A stretch of 60,285 nucleotides of DNA from Candidatus Stackebrandtia faecavium (GTDB taxonomy: Bacteria; Actinomycetota; Actinomycetes; Mycobacteriales; Micromonosporaceae), in the NCBI GenBank assembly GCA_019112895.1, contig DXIM01000172.1, forward strand, positions 1-60,285, given 5' to 3'. Made by a program: the position numbers and the translations under genes. Positions 44,745-54,138 of this stretch are shown here, piece by piece (position 1 is the stretch's first letter; the number at the start of each line of letters is the position of its first letter). The notes beneath the pieces were generated by a model. The model searched no databases. It was not told the origin of the DNA and was given only the letters and a program-made list of their open reading frames with translations.

Positions 44745-45563
44745 TCAGCCGCCGTTAGCAGAATCGCCGAGGACGGCCTTCAAGAACTCACGCGTCCGTT
44801 CGTTCTCTGGGTCGCCCATGACCTGATCCGGCACACCGTCTTCGACGATGACGCCTTGGTCGAACATCATGACTCGGTGCGACACGTCGCGAGCGAAGCC
44901 CATCTCATGGGTCACGATGAGCATCGTGATGTCCGTCGACGTCGCGATGTCCTTCAACAGGTCGAGAACGTCCGCGACCAGTTCCGGGTCCAACGCGGAC
45001 GTGACTTCGTCCAGCAGCAGAATGTCTGGCTGCATCGCCAGCGAACGCGCGATCGCGACACGCTGCTGCTGACCACCGGACAGCTGGGTCGGGTAATTGT
45101 CTTCCTTGTCGGACAGACCAACGAGCTCAAGCAGTTCCCTAGCGCGCTTGACGGCGTCGTCCTTGTTGACGCCGAGCGTGCGCATCGGTGCCTCGGTGAT
45201 GTTACGAAGCACCTTCATGTTCGGGAACAGGTTGAACTGCTGGAAGACCATGCCGATCTTCTTACGCACCTGGCGCAGGTGCGCCTCGTTGGCGACGACG
45301 AGTTTATTGCCGCGCTTCATGTGCGACAGCGGCTCGCCCTCCACCCACACGACGCCTTCGGTGACTTTCTCCAAGGTCATCAGGAGTCGCAGGATGGTGG
45401 TTTTACCGGAACCCGAAGGACCGATCAACGTGACGCGCTCGCCGGGCTCCACGCTGAAGTTCAAGCCCTTGAGCACTTCGAGATCGCCAAAACGTTTGAT
45501 GACGTTTTCGAACCTGACGGCTGGTGCCGTCTGTCCTGTGTTGGCGGGGTCGTTAGTTTCCAA
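44745..45563 (-). CDS. ehuA: Ectoine/polar amino-acid ABC transporter ATPase
   Basis: This 272-residue ABC ATPase has Walker A GPSGSGKTT (about residues 49-57), the Q-loop, the signature LSGGQQQR and Walker B ILLLDEVTSALDPE, then the His switch IVTHEMGF. The sequence is typical of the HisP/GlnQ group. The ehu name comes from the neighbouring binding protein. It is last in a four-gene operon and overlaps the upstream permease by 11 bases. Confidence 0.88.
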   Translation of the reverse strand: METNDPANTGQTAPAVRFENVIKRFGDLEVLKGLNFSVEPGERVTLIGPSGSGKTTILRLLMTLEKVTEGVVWVEGEPLSHMKRGNKLVVANEAHLRQVRKKIGMVFQQFNLFPNMKVLRNITEAPMRTLGVNKDDAVKRARELLELVGLSDKEDNYPTQLSGGQQQRVAIARSLAMQPDILLLDEVTSALDPELVADVLDLLKDIATSTDITMLIVTHEMGFARDVSHRVMMFDQGVIVEDGVPDQVMGDPENERTREFLKAVLGDSANGG

Positions 45564-46209
45564 GACGTGTCTCCAGTTTCCGCATCAAGATTGCGACCGG
45601 GTAGCTGGCCGCCAGGAATATGAGGCCTGCCATGAGGTAGCCCTCGACCTCACCGGAAAAGTGAAGTCCCGAATAGGCCTGAACCTCGAAGATCATTTCG
45701 GTGGCACCGATCGCGAACAGGATCGGGACCTCTTTGAACATCGAGATGATGTAGTTACCAAGTGCGGGCGTTACACGGCGCAACGCCTGCGGCAAGATCA
45801 CGCTCTGCCATGCGTAACGCTGAGGCAACGATAGCGCGGTGATGGCTTCCCATTGGCCTTTCGGCACCCCGTCGATCCCGGCACGGTACACCTCGGCGGT
45901 ATAGGTGGCGTAATGCACACCGAGGACGATCGCGCCCACGGTGTTGGGGCTTGTATCGCCCAGCCATGTCGCAGAGCCGTACCAGACGAAAATGAGCTGC
46001 ACCAGAAGCGGCGTGTTCCGGATGAATTCCGTAACGGCGAACAGCGGCTTGGTCACCGCTGCCGGTGCCGACTTGTTGATGATCGCCACGATCAAGCCGA
46101 GCAGCAGCGCGATGACAGAGCTGATGGCCGTGATCTGAAGAATGATCAGGAAGCCCTGGAGCAGCGCCGGAAGCAGCTCCGCAGCGGTGTCGAGGTCAAA
46201 AAATCCCAT
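45553..46209 (-). CDS. ehuD: Ectoine/polar amino-acid ABC transporter permease
   Basis: This 218-residue permease of the HisMQ family has about five transmembrane helices. N-terminal family features are ELLPALLQGFLIILQITAISSVIALLLG and EFIRNTPLLVQLIFVWYG. The EAA coupling loop is ALSLPQRYAWQSVILPQALRRVTPALGN (about residues 130-157). It overlaps the next permease by one base (TAATG), so both membrane subunits are made together. Confidence 0.9.
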   Translation of the reverse strand: MGFFDLDTAAELLPALLQGFLIILQITAISSVIALLLGLIVAIINKSAPAAVTKPLFAVTEFIRNTPLLVQLIFVWYGSATWLGDTSPNTVGAIVLGVHYATYTAEVYRAGIDGVPKGQWEAITALSLPQRYAWQSVILPQALRRVTPALGNYIISMFKEVPILFAIGATEMIFEVQAYSGLHFSGEVEGYLMAGLIFLAASYPVAILMRKLETRLGN

Positions 46210-46940
46210 TAACCTACTCCCGCCTGTGTCAAGTTTTTAGTGTCGATCTGGGGCAGCTTGCGCTTCTTCGGCGGGACCTGTCCTATGCCGGCCTTCGCGC
46301 GACGCTCCACGAACCGCATGAAGGTCGCAATCAGGTACGACAGGATGAAGTACAGGACAAGGACCAAAGCGGTCGTCGCCATCAATCCGCCGCCGGATGC
46401 GGCCATAACGTCGGTGCGGTAGGTCAGGTCCGCGACGTCGATCATCGACACCAAGGCACTGCCCTTCAACAGTTGGATCGCGAGGTTCGAAAACGGGGGA
46501 ACCATTTCGGGCCACGCCTGCGGAACGATGACGCGCGTCATCTTCTGCCAGTAGGTCAAGTTCAGTGCCACTGTCGCTTCATGCTGTGCCTGCGGCACGG
46601 CGTTGATCGCGCCGCGCACCACCTCGGAGCCGTAGGCACCGTAGTTCAAGCCCAGCGCCAACACACCGATGACCCACTTGGAGTCGAAGGTCATGCCGGT
46701 GATTTCGGGCACCACGATATAGAACACGAACAGCTGCACGACGAGGGAGGTGCCTCGGAAGAGTTCGATGACGACTCGGGCGACGCCCCGAATGAGAACA
46801 TTCTTGGCGCCGGCCATGAGTCCCAGCACGAACGACAGCACTGCGGCCAAGATGCAGCCCAAGATGACGATGTACACCGTCGTGTACAACGCGTGGCTCA
46901 GGCTGGGCAGTGAGGCAACCAGCTGATTGAAAAAGTCCAT
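46209..46940 (-). CDS. ehuC: Ectoine/polar amino-acid ABC transporter permease
   Basis: This 243-residue HisMQ-type permease is the partner of the gene at 45553. It has about five transmembrane helices, the ELFRGTSLVVQLFVFYIV motif and the coupling loop ALNLTYWQKMTRVIVPQAWPEMVPPFSN (about residues 140-167). The C-terminal cytoplasmic tail is basic (RRAKAGIGQVPPKKRK). It begins six bases after the binding-protein gene. Confidence 0.9.
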   Translation of the reverse strand: MDFFNQLVASLPSLSHALYTTVYIVILGCILAAVLSFVLGLMAGAKNVLIRGVARVVIELFRGTSLVVQLFVFYIVVPEITGMTFDSKWVIGVLALGLNYGAYGSEVVRGAINAVPQAQHEATVALNLTYWQKMTRVIVPQAWPEMVPPFSNLAIQLLKGSALVSMIDVADLTYRTDVMAASGGGLMATTALVLVLYFILSYLIATFMRFVERRAKAGIGQVPPKKRKLPQIDTKNLTQAGVG

Positions 46941-46946
46941 AACAAC

Positions 46947-47858
46947 CTATTGGTAGTTCTCGCCACACAGCTGCTTAGAGGTGACATCCGACGGAGGGTA
47001 TTCGGACTCGCCGAAGCCCCAGTCGCCGACGAGCGACAGCCACTTCTCCTTGTCTTCCTTGATCTTCTTGAGTTCGCCGTTGATGGCGTCACGGAATTCC
47101 TTGTCGTCCTCGTGGAAGACGGCGCCGCCGGCGCTCCCGAATTCACGCTCGGGCCCATCCGGGATCTGCGTGATGAACGGCTCGAGGGCCTCGAGTTCAT
47201 CGTCCTGCTCCGCGGCCCACACCATGGTCGGTGTCGTCAACGCGATGGCGTCGATACGGCCACCCTTGAGCTCCTGCGTGAGCTTGGTCAGGTCGGGGCG
47301 GATCTCGATCTGCTTTTCTGGAACACCGATCGCCTCGGCGTCGTTGAGTTCCGATGTCGCCTTCATCACACCGAGCTTGACGTCGGGATTGTCCTTGAAC
47401 GACACGATGTCCTTGAGGTCTTTCGGGTTGCCCTTCTTAACGAGCAACGAGTCCATCGTGATGTATTCCGGTTCGGAGAACAGGGCGGCCTGGCAGCGGT
47501 CCGGAATGATCGCCATACCGGCGCAGACCATTTCGTAGTTCTTGCCCAGGCCCGGGATCAGCGCGTCCCAGTTAGTGACCAGCTTGAACTCGATGTTCTC
47601 TTCCTTGACGCCCAGGCCCTTAAGGGTTTCACGGTGAATAGCGGGCGCTTCACCGACAATGTCGTTGCCTTGCTTGAACGCGAACGGGGGCTCGTTGGCG
47701 AAGGCCGCACGGATCTTCTCTCCGTTTTCGATCTTGGCCATGGTGTCTCCACCGGTCGAAGAACAAGCTGACAGCAATCCTGGCGTCAGAACCAGCCCGC
47801 CTGCCAACATCCCCCCGCGAATGAGCGAGCGTCGGGTAACGCGTGATTGATTGGTCAC
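46947..47858 (-). CDS. ehuB: Ectoine/hydroxyectoine-binding lipoprotein
   Basis: This 303-residue substrate-binding lipoprotein has a Tat-like start (TRRSLIRGG) and the lipobox LLSAC (acylated Cys about 31), then the SBP family 3 domain. The region AAFANEPPFAF ... GEAPAI ... WDALIPGLGKNYEMVCAGMAIIPDRC strongly recalls EhuB, which binds ectoine and 5-hydroxyectoine. Exact ligand-pocket residues cannot be checked here. It is first gene of the importer operon and divergent from a GntR regulator. Confidence 0.87.
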   Translation of the reverse strand: MTNQSRVTRRSLIRGGMLAGGLVLTPGLLSACSSTGGDTMAKIENGEKIRAAFANEPPFAFKQGNDIVGEAPAIHRETLKGLGVKEENIEFKLVTNWDALIPGLGKNYEMVCAGMAIIPDRCQAALFSEPEYITMDSLLVKKGNPKDLKDIVSFKDNPDVKLGVMKATSELNDAEAIGVPEKQIEIRPDLTKLTQELKGGRIDAIALTTPTMVWAAEQDDELEALEPFITQIPDGPEREFGSAGGAVFHEDDKEFRDAINGELKKIKEDKEKWLSLVGDWGFGESEYPPSDVTSKQLCGENYQ

Positions 47859-47931
47859 TTTTTGTCCTTTCGGTTAGCTGGCACATGTGATCCATGCTTC
47901 ACAACCGAGAATCTTAACGTCTAACGTATGT

Positions 47932-47984
47932 TTGTCGACAATATGATGATTGACGTTCTATAACGATACGGATAGTCACTATCC
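47932..47984. promoter_or_regulatory. Operator region between ehuB and gntR
   Basis: Two palindromes lie in the divergent promoter region: TTGTCGACAA (47932-47941) and GGATAGTCACTATCC (47970-47984, 7-1-7). The first fits the TTGT...ACAA style of FCD-type GntR operators. Both are placed to control the two divergent genes. Confidence 0.55.
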
Positions 47985-48052
47985 CTGTGCCGCATGCAGA
48001 ATGTTGATCTCAGTACCTCTCCGGTACTTTCGTAACACCGGTTTCACCTGCT

Positions 48053-48072
48053 GCGGACGCCTACGCGTCCGC
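48053..48072 (+). promoter_or_regulatory. Leader hairpin of the gntR gene
   Basis: GCGGACGC-CTAC-GCGTCCGC forms an 8-bp perfect hairpin that ends eight bases before the AGGAGG ribosome-binding site of gntR. It could tune translation or transcript stability. Confidence 0.4.
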
Positions 48073-48094
48073 ACCGTCTCAGGAGGCTTCACCA

Positions 48095-48889
48095 GTGCCA
48101 CAGCGGGCGATGTCACGCAAAAGTCCCACATCGGGTGCTCGTTTGGAGCCGGTTTTTCGATCTTCGACGGTCGACATGATCGCCGACCGCATTCGGGAAG
48201 CGATCCTCAATGGCACATTGCCGCCAGGCGCGGCCCTCGGCGAAGCAGACATGGCCTACCAATTGGGTGTCAGCCGTGGCCCGCTGCGCGAAGGAATGCA
48301 GCGGCTGGCTCAGGAAGGATTGTTGACAACGGTGCGGCGCCGAGGACTCGGCGTCGTGACGATGACCGAAGAGGACGTCCACGACGTCTATCTCATGCGC
48401 TCCGCGATCGAACGTGCCGCGGCCCGGAAACTGCTGCGCGCCGACCAACGCCACATCAAGAACACGGTGAAACTGTTGACAGCGGAGCTGCGCCGGATGA
48501 GGCGCGCATCAACGAAAGGCGCCGCACGGCAGCTCGGCGACAGTGACCTCGACTTCCACCGCACGTTGGTGGACGCTGCCGGTTCGCAACGCTTGAGTCG
48601 AATTATCCGCACCCTTTTGGTCGAGACGAGACTGTGCACGTTGTCGATGCACGATTCCTATGAGGTACGCGCGGACCTACCCGACAGCCATGAACGCCTG
48701 GTGGCGGCGCTGTCCGAACGCGACGAGGCCCGACTGTGCGCACTGCTGGAGACCCATATGGCCAACACGGTCGAATGGTTGACGGCGCCACCGCCGAAAC
48801 GCGTCGACGACTACGAGACCTTCGCGGTGCCCACCCCAGACGAACCCCAACCGCTGGACCGACTGGAGCTGCCGGATGGGCCGCGGTAA
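48095..48889 (+). CDS. GntR family (FCD subfamily) regulator, probable ehu repressor
   Basis: This 264-residue protein starts at GTG 48095, eight bases after AGGAGG. The winged helix (about residues 25-95) has ADRIREAILNGTLPPGAALGEADMAYQLGVSRGPLREGMQRLAQEGLL. The all-helical FCD ligand domain (about 105-240) has the metal/ligand residues in DLDFHRTLVDAAG and SHERLVAALSERD. Divergent position next to the ectoine-type importer suggests it controls uptake, as in many solute catabolic loci, but its effector is unknown. Confidence 0.9.
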   Translation: MPQRAMSRKSPTSGARLEPVFRSSTVDMIADRIREAILNGTLPPGAALGEADMAYQLGVSRGPLREGMQRLAQEGLLTTVRRRGLGVVTMTEEDVHDVYLMRSAIERAAARKLLRADQRHIKNTVKLLTAELRRMRRASTKGAARQLGDSDLDFHRTLVDAAGSQRLSRIIRTLLVETRLCTLSMHDSYEVRADLPDSHERLVAALSERDEARLCALLETHMANTVEWLTAPPPKRVDDYETFAVPTPDEPQPLDRLELPDGPR

Positions 48890-48892
48890 CTG

Positions 48893-49588
48893 CTAGTTGT
48901 TGAGGCCGATAACGGTCATGCGTTCACTGTGGTTATGCATGAGCCGCTTCATCAGTTCGCTGACTTTCGCGAGGTCTCCCGTGCCTTCGAGCACGATCGT
49001 TGTCAACAAATCGTGTTCGGCTGCGACACGCTGCGCTTGCCCCAGAGCTTCGCCTACGAGCCGTCGCGCCCATAGGGCCAAGCGACCGGCCACTGACGGT
49101 TCCGCGTCGATCGCGGCAGTGATTTCTTGCACAGCGAACTTCCCGTTTTCGGGCGTGTGCAGCACTTCCAGCACGAGGGCTTTGTCGCGCGGTTCCAGAA
49201 ACTGCGCGATTTCCCGGAAGAAGTCGTCGGCTACGCTGTCCCCGACATAGACTTTCACGAGGCCTTCAAGCCAGTTGTGCGGTCGCGTCGAGTCATGGAA
49301 ATCGTCCATCGCTTGCACGAACGGACGCATCGCTTCGTCCGGATGACCGCCCAACTCCTTGATTCTTTCCGAAAGACGCTGGTAGTTTCGGATTTCGGCG
49401 CTTGCCATCGCAGCGACGGTTGCACGTTTCTGCAAATCCGGAGCCAGCTTGGCGTCGGTGGCGATTCGATCGAAAGCGACCAATTCGCCATAAGCAAGCA
49501 AGCCCAAAAGCGCGATAACGGATTCTTTCTGAGGCACAAAAGGGTGAGATCCCATACCTCGCAGGTTACCGTTCGACTGGAAATGCAA
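48893..49588 (-). CDS. Ferritin-like fold protein (Rv3210c-like)
   Basis: This protein of about 220-231 residues is all helical and matches the conserved actinobacterial ferritin-like/MiaE-related family next to the rhlE helicase. Helix pairs with LLAYGELVAFDRIATDA and AAMASAEIRNYQRLSERI supply only part of a di-iron ExxH set (Glu followed by Tyr, not His), so metal binding is uncertain. A likely start is ATG 49555 (MGSHPF), which matches the family better than 49588. It is divergent from the DEAD-box gene. Confidence 0.82.
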   Translation of the reverse strand: MHFQSNGNLRGMGSHPFVPQKESVIALLGLLAYGELVAFDRIATDAKLAPDLQKRATVAAMASAEIRNYQRLSERIKELGGHPDEAMRPFVQAMDDFHDSTRPHNWLEGLVKVYVGDSVADDFFREIAQFLEPRDKALVLEVLHTPENGKFAVQEITAAIDAEPSVAGRLALWARRLVGEALGQAQRVAAEHDLLTTIVLEGTGDLAKVSELMKRLMHNHSERMTVIGLNN

Positions 49589-49634
49589 CTCCAGAGAGTA
49601 TTATTGCGCTATATACACATGTCAGGTTTCTACT

Positions 49635-51341
49635 TTGAAACCGCGAAATAGGGACAATACACTGCAACGCAACACCAACTCCGCTAAGTCGGAGCGGGAG
49701 AATTCCCCCGACGTAGCGGCTACTTCACAGCCCGCCGGTCGTACCGCGGACAGCGACGAATCCGGCACCACAAAACCACTACCTCCGGTCCGCGAAGACA
49801 GCCCTTCGTTCTCCGATTTGGGCGTCCGCGACGAAACCGTTGAGGCACTGAAAAAGCTCGGCATCGTGCAAGCGTTCGCCATCCAGGAGTACGCGATCCC
49901 GATCGCAATGCGCGGCAACGACATCATCGGCCGCGCCCCGACCGGGACCGGTAAAACGCTCGGTTTCGGCGTTCCGATCCTGGAACGGGTCTCGACCCCG
50001 GCCGAGGGCGCCGACGGCAAGCCGCAGGCTCTCGTGGTCGTACCGACCCGCGAACTCGGTCTGCAGGTGAGCCGCGACATCGAAGCGGCCGGAGCGACCC
50101 GCGGGGTCCGCGTGCTTCCGGTCTACGGTGGACGCGCCTATGAGCCGCAGATCGATGCTTTGCGCAACGGTGTCGAAATCGTGGTCGGTACGCCCGGCCG
50201 CCTGCTTGACCTGCTCAAGGCCAAGCACCTCGACCTGGGTTCAGTGCACACCGCGGTCCTCGACGAAGCCGACCGGATGCTCGATCTCGGTTTCGCCGAA
50301 GACGTCGAGAAACTGATGGACTCGTTGCCGAGTCAACGCCAGACACTGCTGTTTTCGGCGACGATGCCGGACGGCATCGTGGCGTTGTCGCGCAAGTTCT
50401 TGCATCAGCCGATGACGATCCATGCGGATGTCGCGGTCGACTCCCCGACCAGCGGTCAAACACGTCAATTGGCGTACTTGACGCATTCACTCAACAAGAT
50501 CGAAGTGCTCGCCCGCATTCTGCAGGCGAAGAACCGCGGTCTCACGATCGTGTTCTCCCGCACCAAGCGCCACACTCAGCGCATCGCCGACGACCTCGAG
50601 TTTCGGGGTTTCGCGGTCGCCGCAGTGCATGGTGACCTGGGCCAGAATGCGCGGGAACGCGCTTTGCGGGCGTTCCGCAGCGGAAAGATCGACGTGCTCG
50701 TCGCCACCGATGTTGCGGCCCGCGGGCTCGACGTGCGCGACGTGACCCATGTCATCAACTACGACAGCCCGGATGACGCCGAAACTTACGTGCACCGCAT
50801 CGGTCGCACCGGTCGCGCCGGAGCTGAAGGTGTCGCGGTTACGTTCGTGAACTGGGAAGACGCTCCGCGTTGGCGCCTGATCGCTAAGACTTTGGAGCTC
50901 GAGCTCACGGAACCGGTCGAGACGTATCACACCTCGGATCACCTTTACACCGATCTGGACATTCCACAGGACGCCGCAGCCAACCTCGCGTCCCAGGACC
51001 GTAAGCGTGCCGGTTTGTCCGCCGAGGCTGACATCGACTTCGAGAACGACGGACGTTCCCGCAGTAAGAGCCGCGCCCGCAACGGCAAGCGCCGCAGCGG
51101 ACCGTCTCAGCGGGGTCGCGAACAGTCTTCTCGCGGACGCGAGCAGTCGAAGTCGGACAACGCTTCACCATCCGGCCGGCAGCGTCGGCGTACCCGTGGC
51201 GGCAGCCCGAAAACGTCCGGTCCCCAACAGGCTCAGGACGTCAAACAGAACGCCTCAGGCACGACGGGAACGAAGACCGATGGCGCGTCTTCGCGTCGAC
51301 GTCGGCGTCGCCGTCGTCCGGCCTCGGGTGACAAGGCTTGA
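49635..51341 (+). CDS. rhlE: DEAD-box RNA helicase (RhlE type)
   Basis: This 568-residue helicase starts at TTG 49635. The core has a Q motif (FSDLGVRDETVEALKKLGIVQAFAIQ split over the line), Walker A PTGTGKT (about residues 101-107), PTRELGLQ, DEAD in VLDEADRMLDLGF, SAT, and HRIGRTGRAG. The C-terminal 140 residues are a basic, Arg/Ser/Gly-rich, disordered tail that should add RNA affinity. It likely unwinds structured RNA in ribosome assembly or decay. A small membrane-protein gene follows after 13 bases. Confidence 0.94.
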   Translation: MKPRNRDNTLQRNTNSAKSERENSPDVAATSQPAGRTADSDESGTTKPLPPVREDSPSFSDLGVRDETVEALKKLGIVQAFAIQEYAIPIAMRGNDIIGRAPTGTGKTLGFGVPILERVSTPAEGADGKPQALVVVPTRELGLQVSRDIEAAGATRGVRVLPVYGGRAYEPQIDALRNGVEIVVGTPGRLLDLLKAKHLDLGSVHTAVLDEADRMLDLGFAEDVEKLMDSLPSQRQTLLFSATMPDGIVALSRKFLHQPMTIHADVAVDSPTSGQTRQLAYLTHSLNKIEVLARILQAKNRGLTIVFSRTKRHTQRIADDLEFRGFAVAAVHGDLGQNARERALRAFRSGKIDVLVATDVAARGLDVRDVTHVINYDSPDDAETYVHRIGRTGRAGAEGVAVTFVNWEDAPRWRLIAKTLELELTEPVETYHTSDHLYTDLDIPQDAAANLASQDRKRAGLSAEADIDFENDGRSRSKSRARNGKRRSGPSQRGREQSSRGREQSKSDNASPSGRQRRRTRGGSPKTSGPQQAQDVKQNASGTTGTKTDGASSRRRRRRRRPASGDKA

Positions 51342-51354
51342 TACCGTCTTCGTC

Positions 51355-51603
51355 ATGAGTGACCCAGCCGGCCACGCGAAAACGCAGTACAAGGGGCCGC
51401 CCAAAACTGTGCGGCCTCCTCAAGGCTGGAAAGTTCCGGAAGTGATCAAACCGGCGCCGCCGCGCGAACTTCCGGAACAGGATCATGAAGCCATCGACTC
51501 GGCCGAGTCGATGGCTCGAACCTTGACTCACGGGGTCGCAATCATCGCGGGAAGCTTGATGTTCATCGTGCTGCTCGTGGTGGTGCTGCAGCAGATCGGT
51601 TAA
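51355..51603 (+). CDS. Small single-pass membrane protein
   Basis: This 82-residue protein starts at ATG 51355. The first 55 residues are hydrophilic and Pro-rich (GPPKTVRPPQGWKVPEVIKPAPPRELPEQ). One C-terminal transmembrane helix follows (about residues 58-80, HGVAIIAGSLMFIVLLVVVLQQIG). It is of unknown function, likely co-transcribed with rhlE, and convergent with the next gene with a four-base stop overlap. Confidence 0.72.
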   Translation: MSDPAGHAKTQYKGPPKTVRPPQGWKVPEVIKPAPPRELPEQDHEAIDSAESMARTLTHGVAIIAGSLMFIVLLVVVLQQIG

Positions 51604-52148
51604 GCGCCCCACGCCATGCTCGCGCCGGTGAGCCACGTCTGGTAGAGGCACCATCCGGCCCAGCCGACGATTCCGAGCATTGCCGCCCCGAACAACAGCA
51701 TGAACAGGGTCCGACCACCGGCTGCCGGGTCGTTGTCCTTACGGGAAGGTGCGGGCGCGCTCGTTTCGGAGTCGCTTGGGCCGGGCCCGGCGGCTTCCTT
51801 ATGCCTGGCCAGCGCGGTGCGGCGTCCCCGTTCCAAAGCCCCGAACAGCAGCCATACCGGCAGGAACGCGATGGTGAGCCACAACAGCAGGTTCGCGTTG
51901 CCGCTGTGGGTGTCGATCGCATTGCGGGCGGCTTCGGTTTTCATACCGGTGCCGCTCCATTTCGCCGCATATACGGACGCCGGGGTGAGCACAGCCAGCG
52001 CAGTGATGGACCAGCCGATTTTCTGTCGGACCGGCGGCACCAGCAGGTACAGCAGTGTCAGTAGCGCCAGTAGGACGAACAACACGATGGGCACATGACC
52101 GAGCAGGGGGTGTAGCGGTACACCCATGATTTCGCGCATGTACGCCAT
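51600..52148 (-). CDS. DUF2231-like membrane protein
   Basis: This 182-residue protein starts at ATG 52148. It opens MGVPLHPLLGHVPIVLFVLLALLTLLYLLV, the usual beginning of DUF2231 heme-pathway-associated membrane proteins. It has four hydrophobic helices (about residues 17-39, 46-62, 80-100, 150-172) with a His in the first and a polar linker before the last. An upstream in-frame extension of 70 codons overlaps the furA promoter and start and is not credible. It is divergent from furA-katA. Confidence 0.78.
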   Translation of the reverse strand: MAYMREIMGVPLHPLLGHVPIVLFVLLALLTLLYLLVPPVRQKIGWSITALAVLTPASVYAAKWSGTGMKTEAARNAIDTHSGNANLLLWLTIAFLPVWLLFGALERGRRTALARHKEAAGPGPSDSETSAPAPSRKDNDPAAGGRTLFMLLFGAAMLGIVGWAGWCLYQTWLTGASMAWGA

Positions 52149-52210
52149 TGAACACCATTCGTCACTGCTGTCACATGCACGAGTATTGACAAATAAAAAT
52201 GAGCACTTTC

Positions 52211-52240
52211 TTGACTGATTCAAAAAAACGAAGGTATGTT
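52211..52240 (+). promoter_or_regulatory. furA promoter with leaderless start
   Basis: TTGACT (52211-52216), an 18-base spacer and TATGTT (52235-52240) form a good sigma-70-type promoter. The predicted transcription start is at or next to the GTG at 52247, leaving no room for a ribosome-binding site. Leaderless furA transcripts are known in streptomycetes and mycobacteria. Confidence 0.7.
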
Positions 52241-52246
52241 TGGCCC

Positions 52247-52657
52247 GTGGATTCAGAGGAACTGCTTCGAAGTAACGGCCTGCGAGTGACGCGACAGCGG
52301 CTCGCGGTACTGGCCGTGCTCGACGAAGGGGGGCACCCGACCGTCGACGAGATTGCACGTCGCGCGCGGGAAAAAGTCAGCTCTCTATCCACACAGGCGG
52401 TATATAACGTGTTGACCGTACTCAACGAGCACGGTTTGGCGCGTCGTATTGAGCCGTCTGGCAGCCATGCCAGGTTCGAATCACGCACCGGCGATAACCA
52501 CCACCACGTGGTGTGTGAGCACTGTGGTCGGGTCGAGGACGTCGATTGCGCGACTGGTTCAGCGCCATGTCTGCACGCCGCTCAATCCCACGGCTTCGCC
52601 ATTAACGAAGCCGAGGTGACCTACTGGGGCACCTGCCCCACCTGTTTGGCGAGTTAA
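52247..52657 (+). CDS. furA: Fur family repressor of catalase
   Basis: This 136-residue metalloregulator starts at GTG 52247. The winged helix (about residues 1-80) has LRVTRQRLAVLAVLDEGGHPTVDEIARRAR and LSTQAVYNVLTVLNEHGLARRI. The C-terminal half carries NHHHVVCEHCG and CPTC, giving regulatory and structural metal sites. It sits 24 bases upstream of katA, as in the furA-catalase pairs of actinobacteria, where the repressor is inactivated by peroxide. Confidence 0.93.
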   Translation: MDSEELLRSNGLRVTRQRLAVLAVLDEGGHPTVDEIARRAREKVSSLSTQAVYNVLTVLNEHGLARRIEPSGSHARFESRTGDNHHHVVCEHCGRVEDVDCATGSAPCLHAAQSHGFAINEAEVTYWGTCPTCLAS

Positions 52658-52681
52658 TCAACTGCGAGGAGGTCGCCCAAG

Positions 52682-54130
52682 ATGGCCGACAACAACCATC
52701 CGATATCTACTACGGAAACCGGCGCACCAGCACCAAGCGACGCACGTTCACTGACTGTCGGCCGTGACGGCCCGATGGTCCTGCACGACCACCACTTCAT
52801 TAGCCAGATGGCGCACTTCAACCGTGAACGGGTGCCGGAACGCAACGTGCACGCCAAGGGCGGGGGCGCCTTCGGGGAACTCGTCATCACCGAAGACGTC
52901 AGCCAGTTCACGAAGGCGGCGGTGTTCCAGCCGGGCACACGCACCGAAGCACTCGCCCGTTTCTCGACGGTCGCCGGTGAACAGGGGTCCGCCGACACTG
53001 CTCGCGACCCCCGTGGTTTCGCGCTGAAGTTTTATACGTCGGAAGGTAACTACGACCTGGTCGGCAACAACACGCCGGTCTTCTTCGTGCGTGACTCGAT
53101 GAAATTCCCGCACTTCATCCGTTCGCAAAAACGTCTCCCGGATTCCGGGCTGCGCGATAACAACATGCAGTGGGATTTCTGGACGCTCAACCCCGAATCG
53201 GCACACCAGGTGTCGTGGCTGTTCGGGGACCGTGGGACGCCACGTACGTGGCGGAACATGGACGGCTTCGGCTCGCACACCTACATGTGGGTCAACGCCT
53301 CCGGCGAGAAGTTCTGGGTGAAGTACCACTTCAAGACGGACCAGGGCATCGAGACGTTCACGGCAGAAGAAGCAGCCGCGATCACCGACCTCGACTATCA
53401 CCGTCGCGACCTGTTCAACTCGATCAAACGCGGCGAACACCCGTCGTGGACCCTGTATGTCCAGGTCATGCCATATGAGGATGCCGCGAGTTATCGCTTC
53501 AACCCGTTCGACTTGACGAAGGTATGGCCGCACGGCGACTACCCGCTGATCAAGGTCGGGACACTGCGGTTGAACCGGAACCCGGAGAACTTCTTCGCAC
53601 AGATCGAACAGGCCGCGTTCGAGCCGAGCGCGCTGGTCCCGGGCGTCGGCATTTCGCCGGACAAGATGCTGCTGGGGCGCATGTTCGCCTACGCAGACAC
53701 GCACCGTTACCGCATCGGCCCGAACTACGAGCAGCTGCCGGTGAACCAGCCGAAGGTGCCGGTCAACACCTACACCTTCGACGGCCCGATGCAGTTCCAT
53801 CACAGCGGCAACCGGCCCGTCTACTCCCCCAACTCGTATGGCGGCCCGGTCGCCGACGAGTCTGCCGGCGAAGACTACAGCTGGGAAAGCGACGGTGAAA
53901 TGGTGCGCGCGGCGGCGACGCTGCACTCCGAGGACGACGATTTCGGCCAGCCGGGAACGCTGGTGCGCGAGGTTCTTGATGACGCGGCGCGCACGCGCAT
54001 GGTCGGCAACATCGTGGGCGCGTTGACCGATGGTGTCGAAGAACCAGTGTTGAGCCGTGCACTGGAATATTGGCGCAACGTCGATAAGGACCTGGGCGAC
54101 AGGATCGCCAAGAAGGTTTCCGAGGCGTAA
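52682..54130 (+). CDS. katA: Monofunctional heme catalase
   Basis: This 482-residue small-subunit (clade 3) catalase converts hydrogen peroxide to water and oxygen. The distal heme His is in [11 protein letters not shown] (about residue 57), Asn in VGNNTPVFF, and the proximal heme Tyr in [14 protein letters not shown] (about 340-353). It starts behind GAGGAGG. The pairing with furA resembles Streptomyces catR-catA rather than mycobacterial furA-katG. A terminator follows. Confidence 0.96.
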   Translation: MADNNHPISTTETGAPAPSDARSLTVGRDGPMVLHDHHFISQMAHFNRERVPERNVHAKGGGAFGELVITEDVSQFTKAAVFQPGTRTEALARFSTVAGEQGSADTARDPRGFALKFYTSEGNYDLVGNNTPVFFVRDSMKFPHFIRSQKRLPDSGLRDNNMQWDFWTLNPESAHQVSWLFGDRGTPRTWRNMDGFGSHTYMWVNASGEKFWVKYHFKTDQGIETFTAEEAAAITDLDYHRRDLFNSIKRGEHPSWTLYVQVMPYEDAASYRFNPFDLTKVWPHGDYPLIKVGTLRLNRNPENFFAQIEQAAFEPSALVPGVGISPDKMLLGRMFAYADTHRYRIGPNYEQLPVNQPKVPVNTYTFDGPMQFHHSGNRPVYSPNSYGGPVADESAGEDYSWESDGEMVRAAATLHSEDDDFGQPGTLVREVLDDAARTRMVGNIVGALTDGVEEPVLSRALEYWRNVDKDLGDRIAKKVSEA

Positions 54131-54138
54131 CGCATCTG

